Shown: positions 33,679 through 44,456 of the stretch, one piece after another | Layout of the letters: the number at the start of each line of letters is the position of its first letter | Position numbering within the stretch: the stretch's first letter is position 1 | Assembly: GCF_019375555.1 (NCBI RefSeq) | Contig: NZ_JAHXDN010000002.1 | Coordinates: 372,001 to 436,000, forward strand | Direction of reading: 5' to 3' | DNA from: Roseobacter insulae | GTDB lineage: Bacteria; Pseudomonadota; Alphaproteobacteria; Rhodobacterales; Rhodobacteraceae | Length of the DNA stretch: 64,000 bases | Made by a program: the position numbers and the translations under genes | The notes under the pieces: generated by a model | Seen by the model: the letters and a program-made list of their open reading frames with translations, nothing else | The model's database searches: none | Told to the model about the DNA's origin: nothing

Positions 33679-36611
33679 GGGTCGATGACAAAGGTCTGAT
33701 CGACCGGTCGAGACCGGTGCGTTTCCAATTCGACACCATCGGTTATTCGGGATTTGAAGGGGACACGGTCGCCTCGGCGCTTCTGGCAAACGGCCAGAGG
33801 CTGATGGGCCGGTCGTTCAAGTACCACCGGCCGCGCGGGGTTCTGACGGCCGGCAGCGAAGAACCCAATGCCCTGGTGACCGTCGGCCGCGGTGCCGCGC
33901 AGGAGCCTAACGTGCGTGCAACGGTGCAGGAAATCCATAGCGGGTTGGACGTGCGGTCGCAGAACGCCTGGCCGTCGCTCAAGACGGATGTGATGAGCCT
34001 TAACGATCTGGCATGGCCGTTTTTGGGGGCAGGCTTTTATTACAAGACCTTCATGTGGCCGAAAGCCTTTTGGGAAAAGCTGTATGAGCCGGTCATTCGC
34101 CGTGCGGCGGGGCTTGGTGCGCTGAGTGGTCGTCACAACCGGGACAAGTATGAGCGCGCTTATGCGTTCTGTGATCTGCTGATCATCGGCGCAGGCCCCG
34201 CCGGGCTGATGGCCGCACTTGTGGCCGGGCGCGCCGGTGTCGATGTGCTCGTGGTGGACGAGGATCGGGTCATGGGCGGCAGGCTCAACGCCGAAACCTA
34301 CGTGATCGACGCTGAGCCGGGCAGCGCCTGGGCGGCTGCCGTGGTGGCGGAATTGCAGGGCATGGCCAATGTCAGGCTGATGACACGCACAACGGTGACA
34401 GGTGCCTACGATCAGGGCACCTATGCGGCGCTGGAGCGGGTGAGTTCGCATCTGCCGGAGCGCGCCGATGGCGCCCCGCTGGAGACCTTCTGGCGCATTG
34501 TCGCCAGGCGCGCGATCCTTGCCTCCGGCGCGCTGGAGCGCCCGGTTGCCTTTGCGGATAACGACCGGCCCGGCATCATGATGGCGGGGGCCGTGCGGGC
34601 CTACCTCAACCGGTGGGGTGTTGCCCCGGGGCAGCGGGTGGCGGTCTTTGGCAATAACGATGACGCGCATCGCACGGCGACGGATCTGGTGGAGGCCGGC
34701 GTCGAGGTTGCCGGCCTGATCGACAGCCGCCCCGGGGCGCAGGTCACGGGTACCGGCTTTCCGGTGTATACGAGCTCGGTGGTGGCGGGCAGCACCGGAC
34801 GTCATGGGCTGACGGGAATTGCCGTGCAGGGTCCGAATGGCCATCACAGGGTCGAGGCTGATTGTCTGGCGATGTCCGGCGGGTGGAACCCGACCGTGCA
34901 TCTGACGTGCCATATGAATGGCAGGCCGACATGGCGCGAGGATATTGCAGGTTTCGTGCCGACACCCGGTTCGGTGCCGGGCCTGGTGGCGGCCGGGGCC
35001 TGCAACGGAGACTTCAGCACCGCGGCCTGCCTGGCAGCGGGGTCTGCGGCGGCGAAGGCGGTGGTGAAGGACCTTGGTGGCAAAACGACCCGCGTGAGCC
35101 TGCCCGATGCGGAAGACAAGGCCTATCAGATCGCGCCGCTTTGGGCGGTACCGGGCAAGGGACGCGCGTGGCTGGATTTCCAGAATGACGTGACCGTCAA
35201 GGATGTGAAGCAGGCGGCGACCGAGAACTTCCGGTCTGTCGAGCACATGAAAAGATACACCACCCAGGGCATGGCAACCGATCAGGGCAAGAATTCAAAT
35301 GTCGCGGCGCTGGCAGTGCTTGCGGATGCCACCGGTCGGGCCATTCCCGAGACGGGGACAACCACCTTCCGGCCGCCCTATACGCCGGTCTCCATCGCTG
35401 CGATGGGGGCAGGCGCGCAGGGGGCCGGATTTGCACCGCAACGCTATACCACGTCCCATGCCGTCAGCGTGGAAATGGGGGCGCCGATGATCGAGGCAGG
35501 CCTGTGGTATCGCCCCGGCTACTTCCCCCGCAAGGGTGAAACCACGTGGCGGCAGGCCTGCGACCGGGAGGTTGAATATGTGCGAGAAGCGGTGGGTGTC
35601 TGCGATGTCTCCACCCTTGGAAAGATCGACATTCAGGGACCGGATGCGGCCGCGTTTCTGGATTTCGTCTACACCAACACGTTTTCCACGCTGAAAGTCG
35701 GGCGGGTCCGGTACGGGTTGATGCTGCGCGAAGACGGCCACGTGATGGACGACGGCACCACGGCACGGCTGGGCGAACAGCACTTCGTGATGACCACGAC
35801 CACAGCGGCGGCGGGCAATGTCATGCGGCACCTGGAATTCGTGCACCAGGTCCTGCGCCCGGAATTCGATGTCCGGTTTACCTCGGTGACCGAACAATGG
35901 GCGCAGTTTGCGGTAGCCGGTCCGAGGTCTCGCGAGTTGCTCAACGATATCCTTGATGCGCCCATTGACAAGGACAGCTGGCCATTCATGGCCTGCGGCG
36001 AAACATCGGTCGCGGGTATTGCTGGACGTCTCTTCCGGATATCCTTTTCGGGGGAGCACGCCTATGAAGTGGCACTGCCGTCGCGATATGGCGAAAGTTT
36101 GTTCCGGCTCTTGGTTAAACGGGCTGAGAGCCTGAGCGGCGGGGCATACGGTATGGAAGCCCTGAACGTGCTTCGGATCGAGAAAGGGCACATCACCCAC
36201 GCTGAAATCCATGGCCGGACCACCGCGTTCGACATCGGTTTTGCACGGATGATCAGCACCAAGAAGGATTGCATCGGCAAGACGATGGCGGCCCGCGAAG
36301 GGATGGTAGACCCCATGCGAGAGCGGTTGGTGGGGTTGAAACCGGTGGGGCCGGTCAAACAGCTGACAGCGGGCGCACATGTGTTTGAAAGGGGTGCAGC
36401 AGCGATCCGGGAAAACGATCGGGGATATGTGACATCGGTGGCGTTTTCGCCGACCCTCGGCCATTCCATCGGTCTGGCTTTTGTGCGCGGCGGGCCGGAA
36501 CGGCTGGGCGACGTGATGCGCGTGGTCGATCACCTGCGTGATATCGAAACGGATGTGGAGATCTGCGCGCCGGTATTCGTGGACCCCGATGGAGGACGTA
36601 CCCGTGGTTGA
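33675..36611 (+). CDS. soxA: Sarcosine oxidase subunit alpha, cluster 2
   Basis: This 978-residue alpha subunit has the N-terminal GYSGFEGDTVASALLAN and FKYHRPRGV, the Rossmann motif IIGAGPAGLMAALVAG (about 173-188), and a C-terminal GcvT-like domain with MEALNVLRIEKG and TVTGAY/LGHSIGLAF type blocks. It is clearly homologous to soxA at 4168, but the identity is modest: 26 residues shorter, with many changes in the central region. The last eight bases overlap the GTG start of soxG, as in cluster 1. It would form the folate-binding part of the second enzyme. Confidence 0.94.
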   Translation: MRVDDKGLIDRSRPVRFQFDTIGYSGFEGDTVASALLANGQRLMGRSFKYHRPRGVLTAGSEEPNALVTVGRGAAQEPNVRATVQEIHSGLDVRSQNAWPSLKTDVMSLNDLAWPFLGAGFYYKTFMWPKAFWEKLYEPVIRRAAGLGALSGRHNRDKYERAYAFCDLLIIGAGPAGLMAALVAGRAGVDVLVVDEDRVMGGRLNAETYVIDAEPGSAWAAAVVAELQGMANVRLMTRTTVTGAYDQGTYAALERVSSHLPERADGAPLETFWRIVARRAILASGALERPVAFADNDRPGIMMAGAVRAYLNRWGVAPGQRVAVFGNNDDAHRTATDLVEAGVEVAGLIDSRPGAQVTGTGFPVYTSSVVAGSTGRHGLTGIAVQGPNGHHRVEADCLAMSGGWNPTVHLTCHMNGRPTWREDIAGFVPTPGSVPGLVAAGACNGDFSTAACLAAGSAAAKAVVKDLGGKTTRVSLPDAEDKAYQIAPLWAVPGKGRAWLDFQNDVTVKDVKQAATENFRSVEHMKRYTTQGMATDQGKNSNVAALAVLADATGRAIPETGTTTFRPPYTPVSIAAMGAGAQGAGFAPQRYTTSHAVSVEMGAPMIEAGLWYRPGYFPRKGETTWRQACDREVEYVREAVGVCDVSTLGKIDIQGPDAAAFLDFVYTNTFSTLKVGRVRYGLMLREDGHVMDDGTTARLGEQHFVMTTTTAAAGNVMRHLEFVHQVLRPEFDVRFTSVTEQWAQFAVAGPRSRELLNDILDAPIDKDSWPFMACGETSVAGIAGRLFRISFSGEHAYEVALPSRYGESLFRLLVKRAESLSGGAYGMEALNVLRIEKGHITHAEIHGRTTAFDIGFARMISTKKDCIGKTMAAREGMVDPMRERLVGLKPVGPVKQLTAGAHVFERGAAAIRENDRGYVTSVAFSPTLGHSIGLAFVRGGPERLGDVMRVVDHLRDIETDVEICAPVFVDPDGGRTRG

Positions 36612-37149
36612 GCTGGTTGCCAAAAGCCCCTGTGCGGGCCTTCTACCGATGACCGTGGGCGAGGTCACGCTGAGCGAGGTCGACCTGGGTGTTTTGACAT
36701 CTGTCGCGCCCTTCAAGGGCCAGCGAAAGGCGGCGTCCGAGGCGCTGAAAGAAGCGCATGGCATGGCGTTGCCCGCACCCAACCGCGCGACGGGCAGGGA
36801 ACAGGCCCGCGCTATCTGGTTCGGGCGCGACATGGCGCTTCTGGCCGGGCCCTTGCCGGATACGTCCCTGACCAGGACCGCCGCCCTGACGGACCAGTCG
36901 GACGCGTGGGCCTGTGTGACGCTGGCGGGCCGTCCGGCGGAAGATGTTCTTGCCCGTCTCGTGCCGGTCGACATGCGCGCGGCGCATTTCAAACGTGGTC
37001 ACACGGTGCGCACTCAGATCATGCACATGAACGGGTCGATCACCCGCATTGGGGCGGAAAGCTTTCTGATCCTCGCGTTTCGCGCCATGGCCGCAACGCT
37101 GGTGCACGATCTGAAACAGGCTATGGAAGGTGTTGCAGCCCGCGGGTAA
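36604..37149 (+). CDS. soxG: Sarcosine oxidase subunit gamma, cluster 2 (GTG start)
   Basis: The 181-residue gamma subunit shows the family end MHMNGSITRIGAESFLILAFRAMAATLVHDL, comparable to FQIICFRSQARYVFDLL of copy 1. GTG at 36604 is preceded by GGAGG eight bases upstream, and overlaps the soxA stop by exactly eight bases (GTGGTTGA), repeating the arrangement of cluster 1. An in-frame ATG five codons upstream has no such element. It is the last gene of cluster 2; a small secreted protein follows after 34 bp. Confidence 0.85.
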   Translation: MVELVAKSPCAGLLPMTVGEVTLSEVDLGVLTSVAPFKGQRKAASEALKEAHGMALPAPNRATGREQARAIWFGRDMALLAGPLPDTSLTRTAALTDQSDAWACVTLAGRPAEDVLARLVPVDMRAAHFKRGHTVRTQIMHMNGSITRIGAESFLILAFRAMAATLVHDLKQAMEGVAARG

Positions 37150-37183
37150 GATGCCTCCGAGTCGTCCCAGGTGGAGTATCCGG

Positions 37184-37486
37184 ATGTTGCGTTTTGTTCT
37201 GACCGTTGCCCTTGCCGTTATCGCCGTGCCCGCGGTGGCACAATCTGAAAAAGAGGTGAGCTGCGGGTATCAGGCCGACGTGGTCGAGGCCATCAAACAG
37301 GCGCGTCTTGACCGGGTTGCTGAACGCAAGCTGCCGGAGGTGCTGGCGCAAAATGCGACGTGGCCGGAGAAGTACAACAACATCATCCCGATCATTGCAC
37401 CATCCATTTACGAAAAGAAGCGCAGCGACCTGCGCGAAGAAGACCTTGCCACATGGTGGCGCGAACAATGTATGGCGCTGAAATAG
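37184..37486 (+). CDS. Small secreted protein, hypothetical
   Basis: This 100-residue protein has a clear signal peptide (MLRFVLTVALAVIAVPAVA, cut after AVA-QS) with AGGTGGAG upstream of ATG 37184. The mature part of about 80 residues is helical and charged, with two Cys (SCGYQ near the N-terminus and REQCMALK at the end) likely forming a disulfide. No domain is recognised. It lies 34 bp after soxG and on the same strand, so it may be co-transcribed with cluster 2, then 99 bp before dnaG. Confidence 0.7.
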   Translation: MLRFVLTVALAVIAVPAVAQSEKEVSCGYQADVVEAIKQARLDRVAERKLPEVLAQNATWPEKYNNIIPIIAPSIYEKKRSDLREEDLATWWREQCMALK

Positions 37487-37585
37487 CAACAGGCACGCCG
37501 CCGCGGACACCGGCGTTGCCGTTGCCGGATGTGAAGCTTGCGCTCGGCTATGGACTCTGTGCAGGTGCGCGCCGATATATAGAAC

Positions 37586-39544
37586 ATGAGCCTGCCACCC
37601 GGATTTCTTGACGAATTGCGCACCCGAAGCAGCCTGTCTCAGGTGGTTGGGCGCAAGGTCATGTGGGACCAGCGCAAATCCAATCAGGGCAAGGGCGACA
37701 TGTGGGCACCATGCCCCTTCCATCAGGAAAAATCCGCCAGCTTCCATGTCGATGACCGCAAGGGATTTTATTACTGCTTTGGCTGTCATGCGAAGGGTGA
37801 TGCGATTTCCTTTGTCCGGGAAACCGAAAACGTGGGGTTCATGGAGGCGGTGGAAATCCTTGCGCGCGAAGCAGGCATGCCAATGCCGGAGCGCGATCCG
37901 CAGGCGCAGCAGAAGGCGGACAAACGCAGCCAGTTGGCCGAGGTCATGGAACAGGCGGTCAGGTTTTTTCGCCTGCAGTTGAATACGGGTGCTGCCGTCG
38001 ATGCCCGTGGATATCTCGAGCGCCGGGGCCTGGATGCCGCGGCGCTGGAGCGTTGGGAGATCGGCTTTGCCCCCGACCAGTGGCAGGCGCTTTGGGACCA
38101 CCTCAAAGCAAAGAACGTGGAAGACCAGCTGATCCTCGAGGCCGGTTTGGCCAAGCCATCCAGCAAGGGTGGCAAACCCTATGATACTTTTCGCGGGCGG
38201 ATCATGTACCCGATCCGCGATGCACGGGGGCGGGCGATTGCCTTCGGGGGCCGTGCGATGGACCCCAATGACAACGCCAAGTATCTGAATTCGCCGGAAA
38301 CCGAGCTTTTTGACAAGGGGCGCAGCCTTTACAATCAGGGACCTGCGCGGACTGCTGCGGGCAAGGGCAAGCCGCTGATCGTGGCCGAGGGTTACATGGA
38401 CGTGATCGCGCTGGCCTCGGCCGGATTCGAAGCAAGCGTCGCCCCGCTGGGCACCGCCATCACCGAAAACCAGCTGCAGATGCTGTGGCGCATCGCGCCG
38501 GAACCGATCATCGCGCTGGATGGCGATACTGCCGGTCTGCGCGCCGCCATGCGGCTGATCGATCTGGCCTTGCCGTTGCTGGAGGCGGGACAGTCCCTGC
38601 GGTTCGCGATCATGCCCGCCGGAAAGGACCCTGATGACCTGCTGCGCGAACAGGGTGCAGCGGCGCTGCAGAAGCTGCTGGATGACGCCATGCCAATGGT
38701 GCGGTTGCTCTGGCAGCGCGAGACCGAAGGCCGGGTCTTTGACAGCCCGGAGCGCAAGGCGGCCTTGGACAAAACACTGCGCGACAAGATCATGACGATC
38801 AGGGATGCGTCAATTCGAAGCCACTACGGACAGGAGATCAAGGATCTGCGCTGGCAGCTGTTCCGACCGCAACGCACGCCGGGTCGCCCGGCGCGATCGG
38901 GCGGACAGGGGCGGTGGCAAAAGGCGCCGGCGTCGGCACTGCCAACGACCAAATCGTCGCTGCTGGCGAGCACGGATAGCGCCGGAAGCGCGGAACATCT
39001 GCGCGAAGCGGTCATTCTTGCAGCGCTGGTGACCTGTCCGGATGTGATCGAGGGTTTTGAGTCCGGTATCGAGCAAATGCGCTGCACCGACCCGTTCCAC
39101 AGCGATTTACGCCGGCTTTTGCTGCAGAACATGCATATTGATGCAGACGGGCTGAAAACCCGTCTTTCCGATGCTTTGGGCGCAGAAGCACTTGAAAACC
39201 TGCTGTCGCAGCGCCATGTCGCGATTGTGCCCTGTATTCGCGCGCCGGGTGATCAGGACAAGGCACGCATGACAGTTGCCGAAGAACTAGCAAAACTACA
39301 TAGCGCCCGAGGGCTGGATGCGGAGATTGCCGAGGCCGTCGAAGACCTCGATGGTGTTGCTGACGAAGGCCTGACATGGCGATTGTCCGAGGCGGCAAAA
39401 GCCGCGGACCTTGCGCGACGCAGCGGCCAGGAGGACAAGGCAGAATACGATCTGGGCGAAAACGGCGCGCGAATCAGTCGGGATGAGCGCAGCGCTCTGG
39501 ACGCGTTACTTGATGCCATTAAGCATCAGAAACCGCGCGGTTAA
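37586..39544 (+). CDS. dnaG: DNA primase DnaG
   Basis: DnaG makes RNA primers for replication. It has 652 residues. The zinc-binding domain has CHC2 ligands Cys43, His46, Cys64, Cys67 (CPFH...YCFGC), followed by the Toprim core with Glu268 in VAEGYMDVI, and ALDGDTAGLRAAM for the DxD. A C-terminal helicase-interaction region (about 450-650) contains QKLLDDAMP earlier and the Ala/Asp-rich end. The start ATG has no strong Shine-Dalgarno, although a TATATA element is only about 10 bp upstream, so it may be nearly leaderless. rpoD follows after 123 bp. Confidence 0.96.
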   Translation: MSLPPGFLDELRTRSSLSQVVGRKVMWDQRKSNQGKGDMWAPCPFHQEKSASFHVDDRKGFYYCFGCHAKGDAISFVRETENVGFMEAVEILAREAGMPMPERDPQAQQKADKRSQLAEVMEQAVRFFRLQLNTGAAVDARGYLERRGLDAAALERWEIGFAPDQWQALWDHLKAKNVEDQLILEAGLAKPSSKGGKPYDTFRGRIMYPIRDARGRAIAFGGRAMDPNDNAKYLNSPETELFDKGRSLYNQGPARTAAGKGKPLIVAEGYMDVIALASAGFEASVAPLGTAITENQLQMLWRIAPEPIIALDGDTAGLRAAMRLIDLALPLLEAGQSLRFAIMPAGKDPDDLLREQGAAALQKLLDDAMPMVRLLWQRETEGRVFDSPERKAALDKTLRDKIMTIRDASIRSHYGQEIKDLRWQLFRPQRTPGRPARSGGQGRWQKAPASALPTTKSSLLASTDSAGSAEHLREAVILAALVTCPDVIEGFESGIEQMRCTDPFHSDLRRLLLQNMHIDADGLKTRLSDALGAEALENLLSQRHVAIVPCIRAPGDQDKARMTVAEELAKLHSARGLDAEIAEAVEDLDGVADEGLTWRLSEAAKAADLARRSGQEDKAEYDLGENGARISRDERSALDALLDAIKHQKPRG

Positions 39545-39592
39545 CCATTTTTGAACGGGAAACCCGCAGAAAAAGAAGGTAAACGGGTGGCC

Positions 39593-39643
39593 GAATCACC
39601 CAAAAACGCTAGATGATTCCCAAGTGATTCGGGCGAGCGAATC
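39593..39643. promoter_or_regulatory. Cluster of four GANTC sites (CcrM methylation sites) upstream of rpoD
   Basis: GAATC (39593-39597), GATTC (39615-39619), GATTC (39626-39630) and GAATC (39639-39643) lie within 51 bp of the rpoD leader. The last two form an inverted pair TGATTC-N8-GAATCA. GANTC is the target of the alphaproteobacterial methyltransferase CcrM. By composition, one site per roughly 280 bp is expected. Confidence 0.6.
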
Positions 39644-39667
39644 AATGGGACCGCTGAGGAGCAGTGC

Positions 39668-41650
<1,983 letters not shown>

Positions 41651-41664
41651 CGCTTTTGCTGTTG

Positions 41665-41691
41665 CCCTCGCGATCATTGGTGTCGTGAGGG
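41665..41691 (+). terminator. Possible terminator of rpoD
   Basis: CCCTCGCGA (41665-41673) pairs with TCGTGAGGG (41683-41691), nine base pairs with one G-U. The nearest T run (TTTTTT) is about 13 bases later, so it is imperfect. Confidence 0.4.
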
Positions 41692-41871
41692 ACTCAACGC
41701 CCGATTTTTTCATCCGCAGCACGCTGGTCGGGCCGATACCGGTCCGGCAAATGCCCGTTGCAATTGTGTCGCGGTGAAGGGCGTTTGAGAACGGGGCCGC
41801 CATGCGTGATTTTGGTTCGCATGGTTCCCGGACTATGATCGCCGCGATGGTGATTGTTCCGGAGATTCCCA

Positions 41872-42288
41872 ATGCGATTGTTCGTCCCCCTCGTTCTCAG
41901 CGTCATCGTCGCGCTCCCGACCCTTGCGGCGCAACCGTTTCGCGCCGTCAACCGGCTCTATGTCTATCCGCTGACGGCGGATACATTCGAAGTCATTGAG
42001 GACCGCGGGGCCGGGGCGCGTGGCATTTGGTGCGCGGCATCCGATTACACCAAATCCGCCGGCCGCGACGGTCCGCGCAAACGTATGTACATTCTTGAGC
42101 CGCGCCGCCCGTCGAAAACCGTACCGGGCCGCAACGGGGTCGTTTTCACGCTGAACCCGGATGAAAGGCTGCGCAACACACCGAGTTCCTACTCCGTTTC
42201 CGTGAACCGCAAGGGGGAGAACCTGCCAGTGGGGCATGCCTATCTGTTCTGCGATGCGATTATCGACGATCTGTTCGATCGTTTCTGA
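41872..42288 (+). CDS. Secreted protein, hypothetical
   Basis: The 138-residue protein begins with a signal peptide (MRLFVPLVLSVIVALPTLAA, cut near ALPTLAA-Q) and ATG 41872 is preceded by CGGAG. The mature part is a compact domain with YVYPLTADTFEVIEDRGAGARGIWCAASDYT (about 30-60), three Cys, and a basic RKRMYILEPRRPSK segment. The pattern RGIWCAASDY recurs in small secreted proteins of the family, but I do not recognise a named domain. It is on its own, between rpoD and yjbQ. Confidence 0.72.
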   Translation: MRLFVPLVLSVIVALPTLAAQPFRAVNRLYVYPLTADTFEVIEDRGAGARGIWCAASDYTKSAGRDGPRKRMYILEPRRPSKTVPGRNGVVFTLNPDERLRNTPSSYSVSVNRKGENLPVGHAYLFCDAIIDDLFDRF

Positions 42289-42332
42289 TTGGTGATCGGG
42301 ATGGACGGTCGGGCAAGCAAACGGGCGGGCAT

Positions 42333-42752
42333 ATGAACACCGAACTCAGCATCTCGACCTCCGGGGCCGGGCTCTACGAATTTACGGACAGCTTGCAGGG
42401 ATGGCTGCGCGGCAAAGGGGATGGCGTGGTGGTCCTGCTGGTGCGTCATACCTCTGCCTCGTTGCTTGTTCAGGAAAACGCCGATGCTGACGTTCAGACC
42501 GATCTGAGGGCATTTTTCGACCGGCTGGTGCCGCCCTCCGACCATCCGGACATGGCCTACCTGCGCCACACCTACGAAGGCCCCGACGATATGCCTGCGC
42601 ATATCAAGGCCGCCATGATGCCTGTCAGCCTGTCGATTCCGGTGCAGGAGGGGCGGGCTGCCCTGGGCACATGGCAGGGGGTGTACCTGTTCGAACATCG
42701 CGCGCAACCGCACCGGCGCCGCGTGGCGGTGTCGTTTCTGGGTACTCGCTAA
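42333..42752 (+). CDS. yjbQ: YjbQ family protein (UPF0047, secondary thiamine-phosphate synthase)
   Basis: YjbQ-type proteins were shown to have weak thiamine-phosphate synthase activity; the physiological role is not fully clear. The 139-residue protein has the conserved HTSASLLVQENADADVQTDLRAFFDRLVP, HPDMAYLRHTYEGPDDMPAHIKA and LGTWQGVYLFEHRAQPHRRRV, with the His residues of the active-site cluster (HTS, H in YLRHTYEGPDDMPAH, EHR). It is short, single domain, cytoplasmic. It stands about 130 bp before nrdR on the same strand. Confidence 0.9.
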   Translation: MNTELSISTSGAGLYEFTDSLQGWLRGKGDGVVVLLVRHTSASLLVQENADADVQTDLRAFFDRLVPPSDHPDMAYLRHTYEGPDDMPAHIKAAMMPVSLSIPVQEGRAALGTWQGVYLFEHRAQPHRRRVAVSFLGTR

Positions 42753-42885
42753 GCCGCGAATGAACATACCAGATGTGGGTGCGCATTTCCCCCCTACCCA
42801 AAACCTAGCCTCTCCCCTATAAGTGTGGATAAGTGGGGCGGCGATCCCACAAATGAGGCAGAGAACTGAAAGAGGGGGACGGCCC

Positions 42886-43353
42886 ATGCGCTGCCCGTTT
42901 TGCGGAAACATTGACACTCAGGTAAAAGACAGCCGACCCGCCGAGGACCACGTATCCATCCGGCGTCGTCGCTTTTGCCCGGCTTGTGGAGGGCGGTTCA
43001 CCACGTATGAGCGCGTGCAGCTGCGCGATCTGGTGGTGATCAAATCCAACGGCAAACGTGAAGACTTCGACCGGGACAAGCTGGAACGGTCCATCCGCAT
43101 TTCGATGCAGAAACGCCCGATCGACCCTGAGCGCATTGACCAGATGATCTCCGGCATCGTGCGGCGTTTGGAAAGCATGGGTGAGACGGACATCGGTTCC
43201 AAGCAGATCGGCGAGATCGTGATGGAGGCCCTGGCGCGGATCGATACAGTTGCTTACGTGCGATTTGCCAGCGTTTACAAGAATTTCCAGGCCGCGGATG
43301 ATTTCGACAAATTCGTCAGTGAACTGCGGCCCGACGTTCCAACAGAAGAGTGA
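42886..43353 (+). CDS. nrdR: Transcriptional repressor NrdR
   Basis: NrdR represses ribonucleotide reductase genes in response to dNTP/ATP. It has 155 residues. A zinc ribbon (Cys3, Cys6, Cys31, Cys34; CPFC...CPAC) is followed by an ATP-cone domain (about 46-136) with [27 protein letters not shown] 42886 is supported by GAGGGGG upstream and by the typical MRCPFC start. Its stop overlaps the GTG start of ribD (GTGA). nrdR-ribD linkage is common in alphaproteobacteria; no nrdA/B gene or NrdR box is visible in the window. Confidence 0.96.
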   Translation: MRCPFCGNIDTQVKDSRPAEDHVSIRRRRFCPACGGRFTTYERVQLRDLVVIKSNGKREDFDRDKLERSIRISMQKRPIDPERIDQMISGIVRRLESMGETDIGSKQIGEIVMEALARIDTVAYVRFASVYKNFQAADDFDKFVSELRPDVPTEE

Positions 43354-44447
43354 CCGGGGCGTCGCGGTACATGTCGCTGGCGCTGTCCCTGGGGCGGCGC
43401 GGGCAGGGCAGGACGTGGCCGAACCCCGCCGTGGGCTGCGTGATCGTGAAAGACGGGCGCATCGTCGGGCGCGGGTGGACCCAGCCGGGCGGCCGACCAC
43501 ATGCGGAAACCGAAGCTCTGGCGCAAGCCGGCAGTGCCGCCGCCGGCGCAGATGTCTACGTGTCTTTGGAACCCTGCGCGCACCACGGTGAGACCCCGCC
43601 CTGTGCGCAGGCACTGATTGATGCCAAAGTCGCCCGGGTCATCATCGCGGTGCCGGATATCGACCCGCGCGTCGGTGGCAAAGGGTCGCGGATGCTGAGC
43701 GATGCGGGCATTGCAGTCGAAGTTGGCATGCTGGAAGAGGAGACGCTTTATGACAACGCCGGTTTTTTCACCCGGCTGGCGCATGATCGCCCCTTTGTGA
43801 CGCTGAAACTTGCCAGTAGCTTCGATGGTCGGATCGCCACGGCGACGGGTGAAAGCAAGTGGATCACCGGGCCGGGTGCGCGCCGCTTCGTGCATGCCAT
43901 GCGCGCGCGGCACGATGCGGTAATTGTCGGCGGCGGGACAGCGCGCAAGGATGATCCAAGCCTGACGGTGCGCGATCTGGGTATCGAGCGGCAGCCGGTG
44001 CGTGTTGTTGTCAGTCGCCGCCTTGACCTGCCGCTGATCAGCACGCTTGCGCGGACGGCAAAAGAGACCCCCGTAATCCTGTGCCACGGGCGTGACGCCG
44101 ACCCGACACTGATGCAGACATGGCGTGACCTGGGTGCGGATCTGCTGACTTGTGAAGCGTCCAACGGGCAACTCGACGCGCGCGATGTCATGCGCCAACT
44201 GGCAGAGCACGGGCTGACGCGGGTGTTTTGTGAAGGTGGCAGCGCCCTTGCGGCCAGCCTGATCGAGGCCGGTCTCGTGGATGACCTCGTCGGCTTCACC
44301 GCCGGTCTGACCATCGGCGCGGAAGGCTTGCCGTCGGTTGGCGCGCTCGGGCTCAGTCATCTCGAAATCGCCCCCAGGTTCGCCCTGCAGGAGACACACA
44401 GACTGGGTAACGACGTGGTGCATGTCTGGCGCTCCGTGCCGCGCTGA
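43350..44447 (+). CDS. ribD: Bifunctional deaminase/reductase RibD (GTG start)
   Basis: RibD carries out the deaminase and reductase steps of riboflavin synthesis. It has 365 residues. The N-terminal deaminase has the zinc motif HAETEAL and [14 protein letters not shown]; the C-terminal reductase has [22 protein letters not shown] and the [19 protein letters not shown] glycine-rich segment. The GTG start overlaps the nrdR stop by four bases. The rest of the rib genes start at 49179, separated from it by the minus-strand capsule cassette whose last stop is nine bases after the ribD stop. Confidence 0.95.
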   Translation: MTGASRYMSLALSLGRRGQGRTWPNPAVGCVIVKDGRIVGRGWTQPGGRPHAETEALAQAGSAAAGADVYVSLEPCAHHGETPPCAQALIDAKVARVIIAVPDIDPRVGGKGSRMLSDAGIAVEVGMLEEETLYDNAGFFTRLAHDRPFVTLKLASSFDGRIATATGESKWITGPGARRFVHAMRARHDAVIVGGGTARKDDPSLTVRDLGIERQPVRVVVSRRLDLPLISTLARTAKETPVILCHGRDADPTLMQTWRDLGADLLTCEASNGQLDARDVMRQLAEHGLTRVFCEGGSALAASLIEAGLVDDLVGFTAGLTIGAEGLPSVGALGLSHLEIAPRFALQETHRLGNDVVHVWRSVPR

Positions 44448-44456
44448 ACCCCCTCG

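Noticed and set aside
41695-41720. T-rich stretch after rpoD as terminator tail
   Set aside because: It is too far from the stem at 41665-41691 to be certain, so the stem is listed only with low confidence.
42820-42845. Possible NrdR box before nrdR
   Set aside because: No match to the paired 16-mer NrdR-box pattern; TATAAG there is only a -10-like string without a -35.
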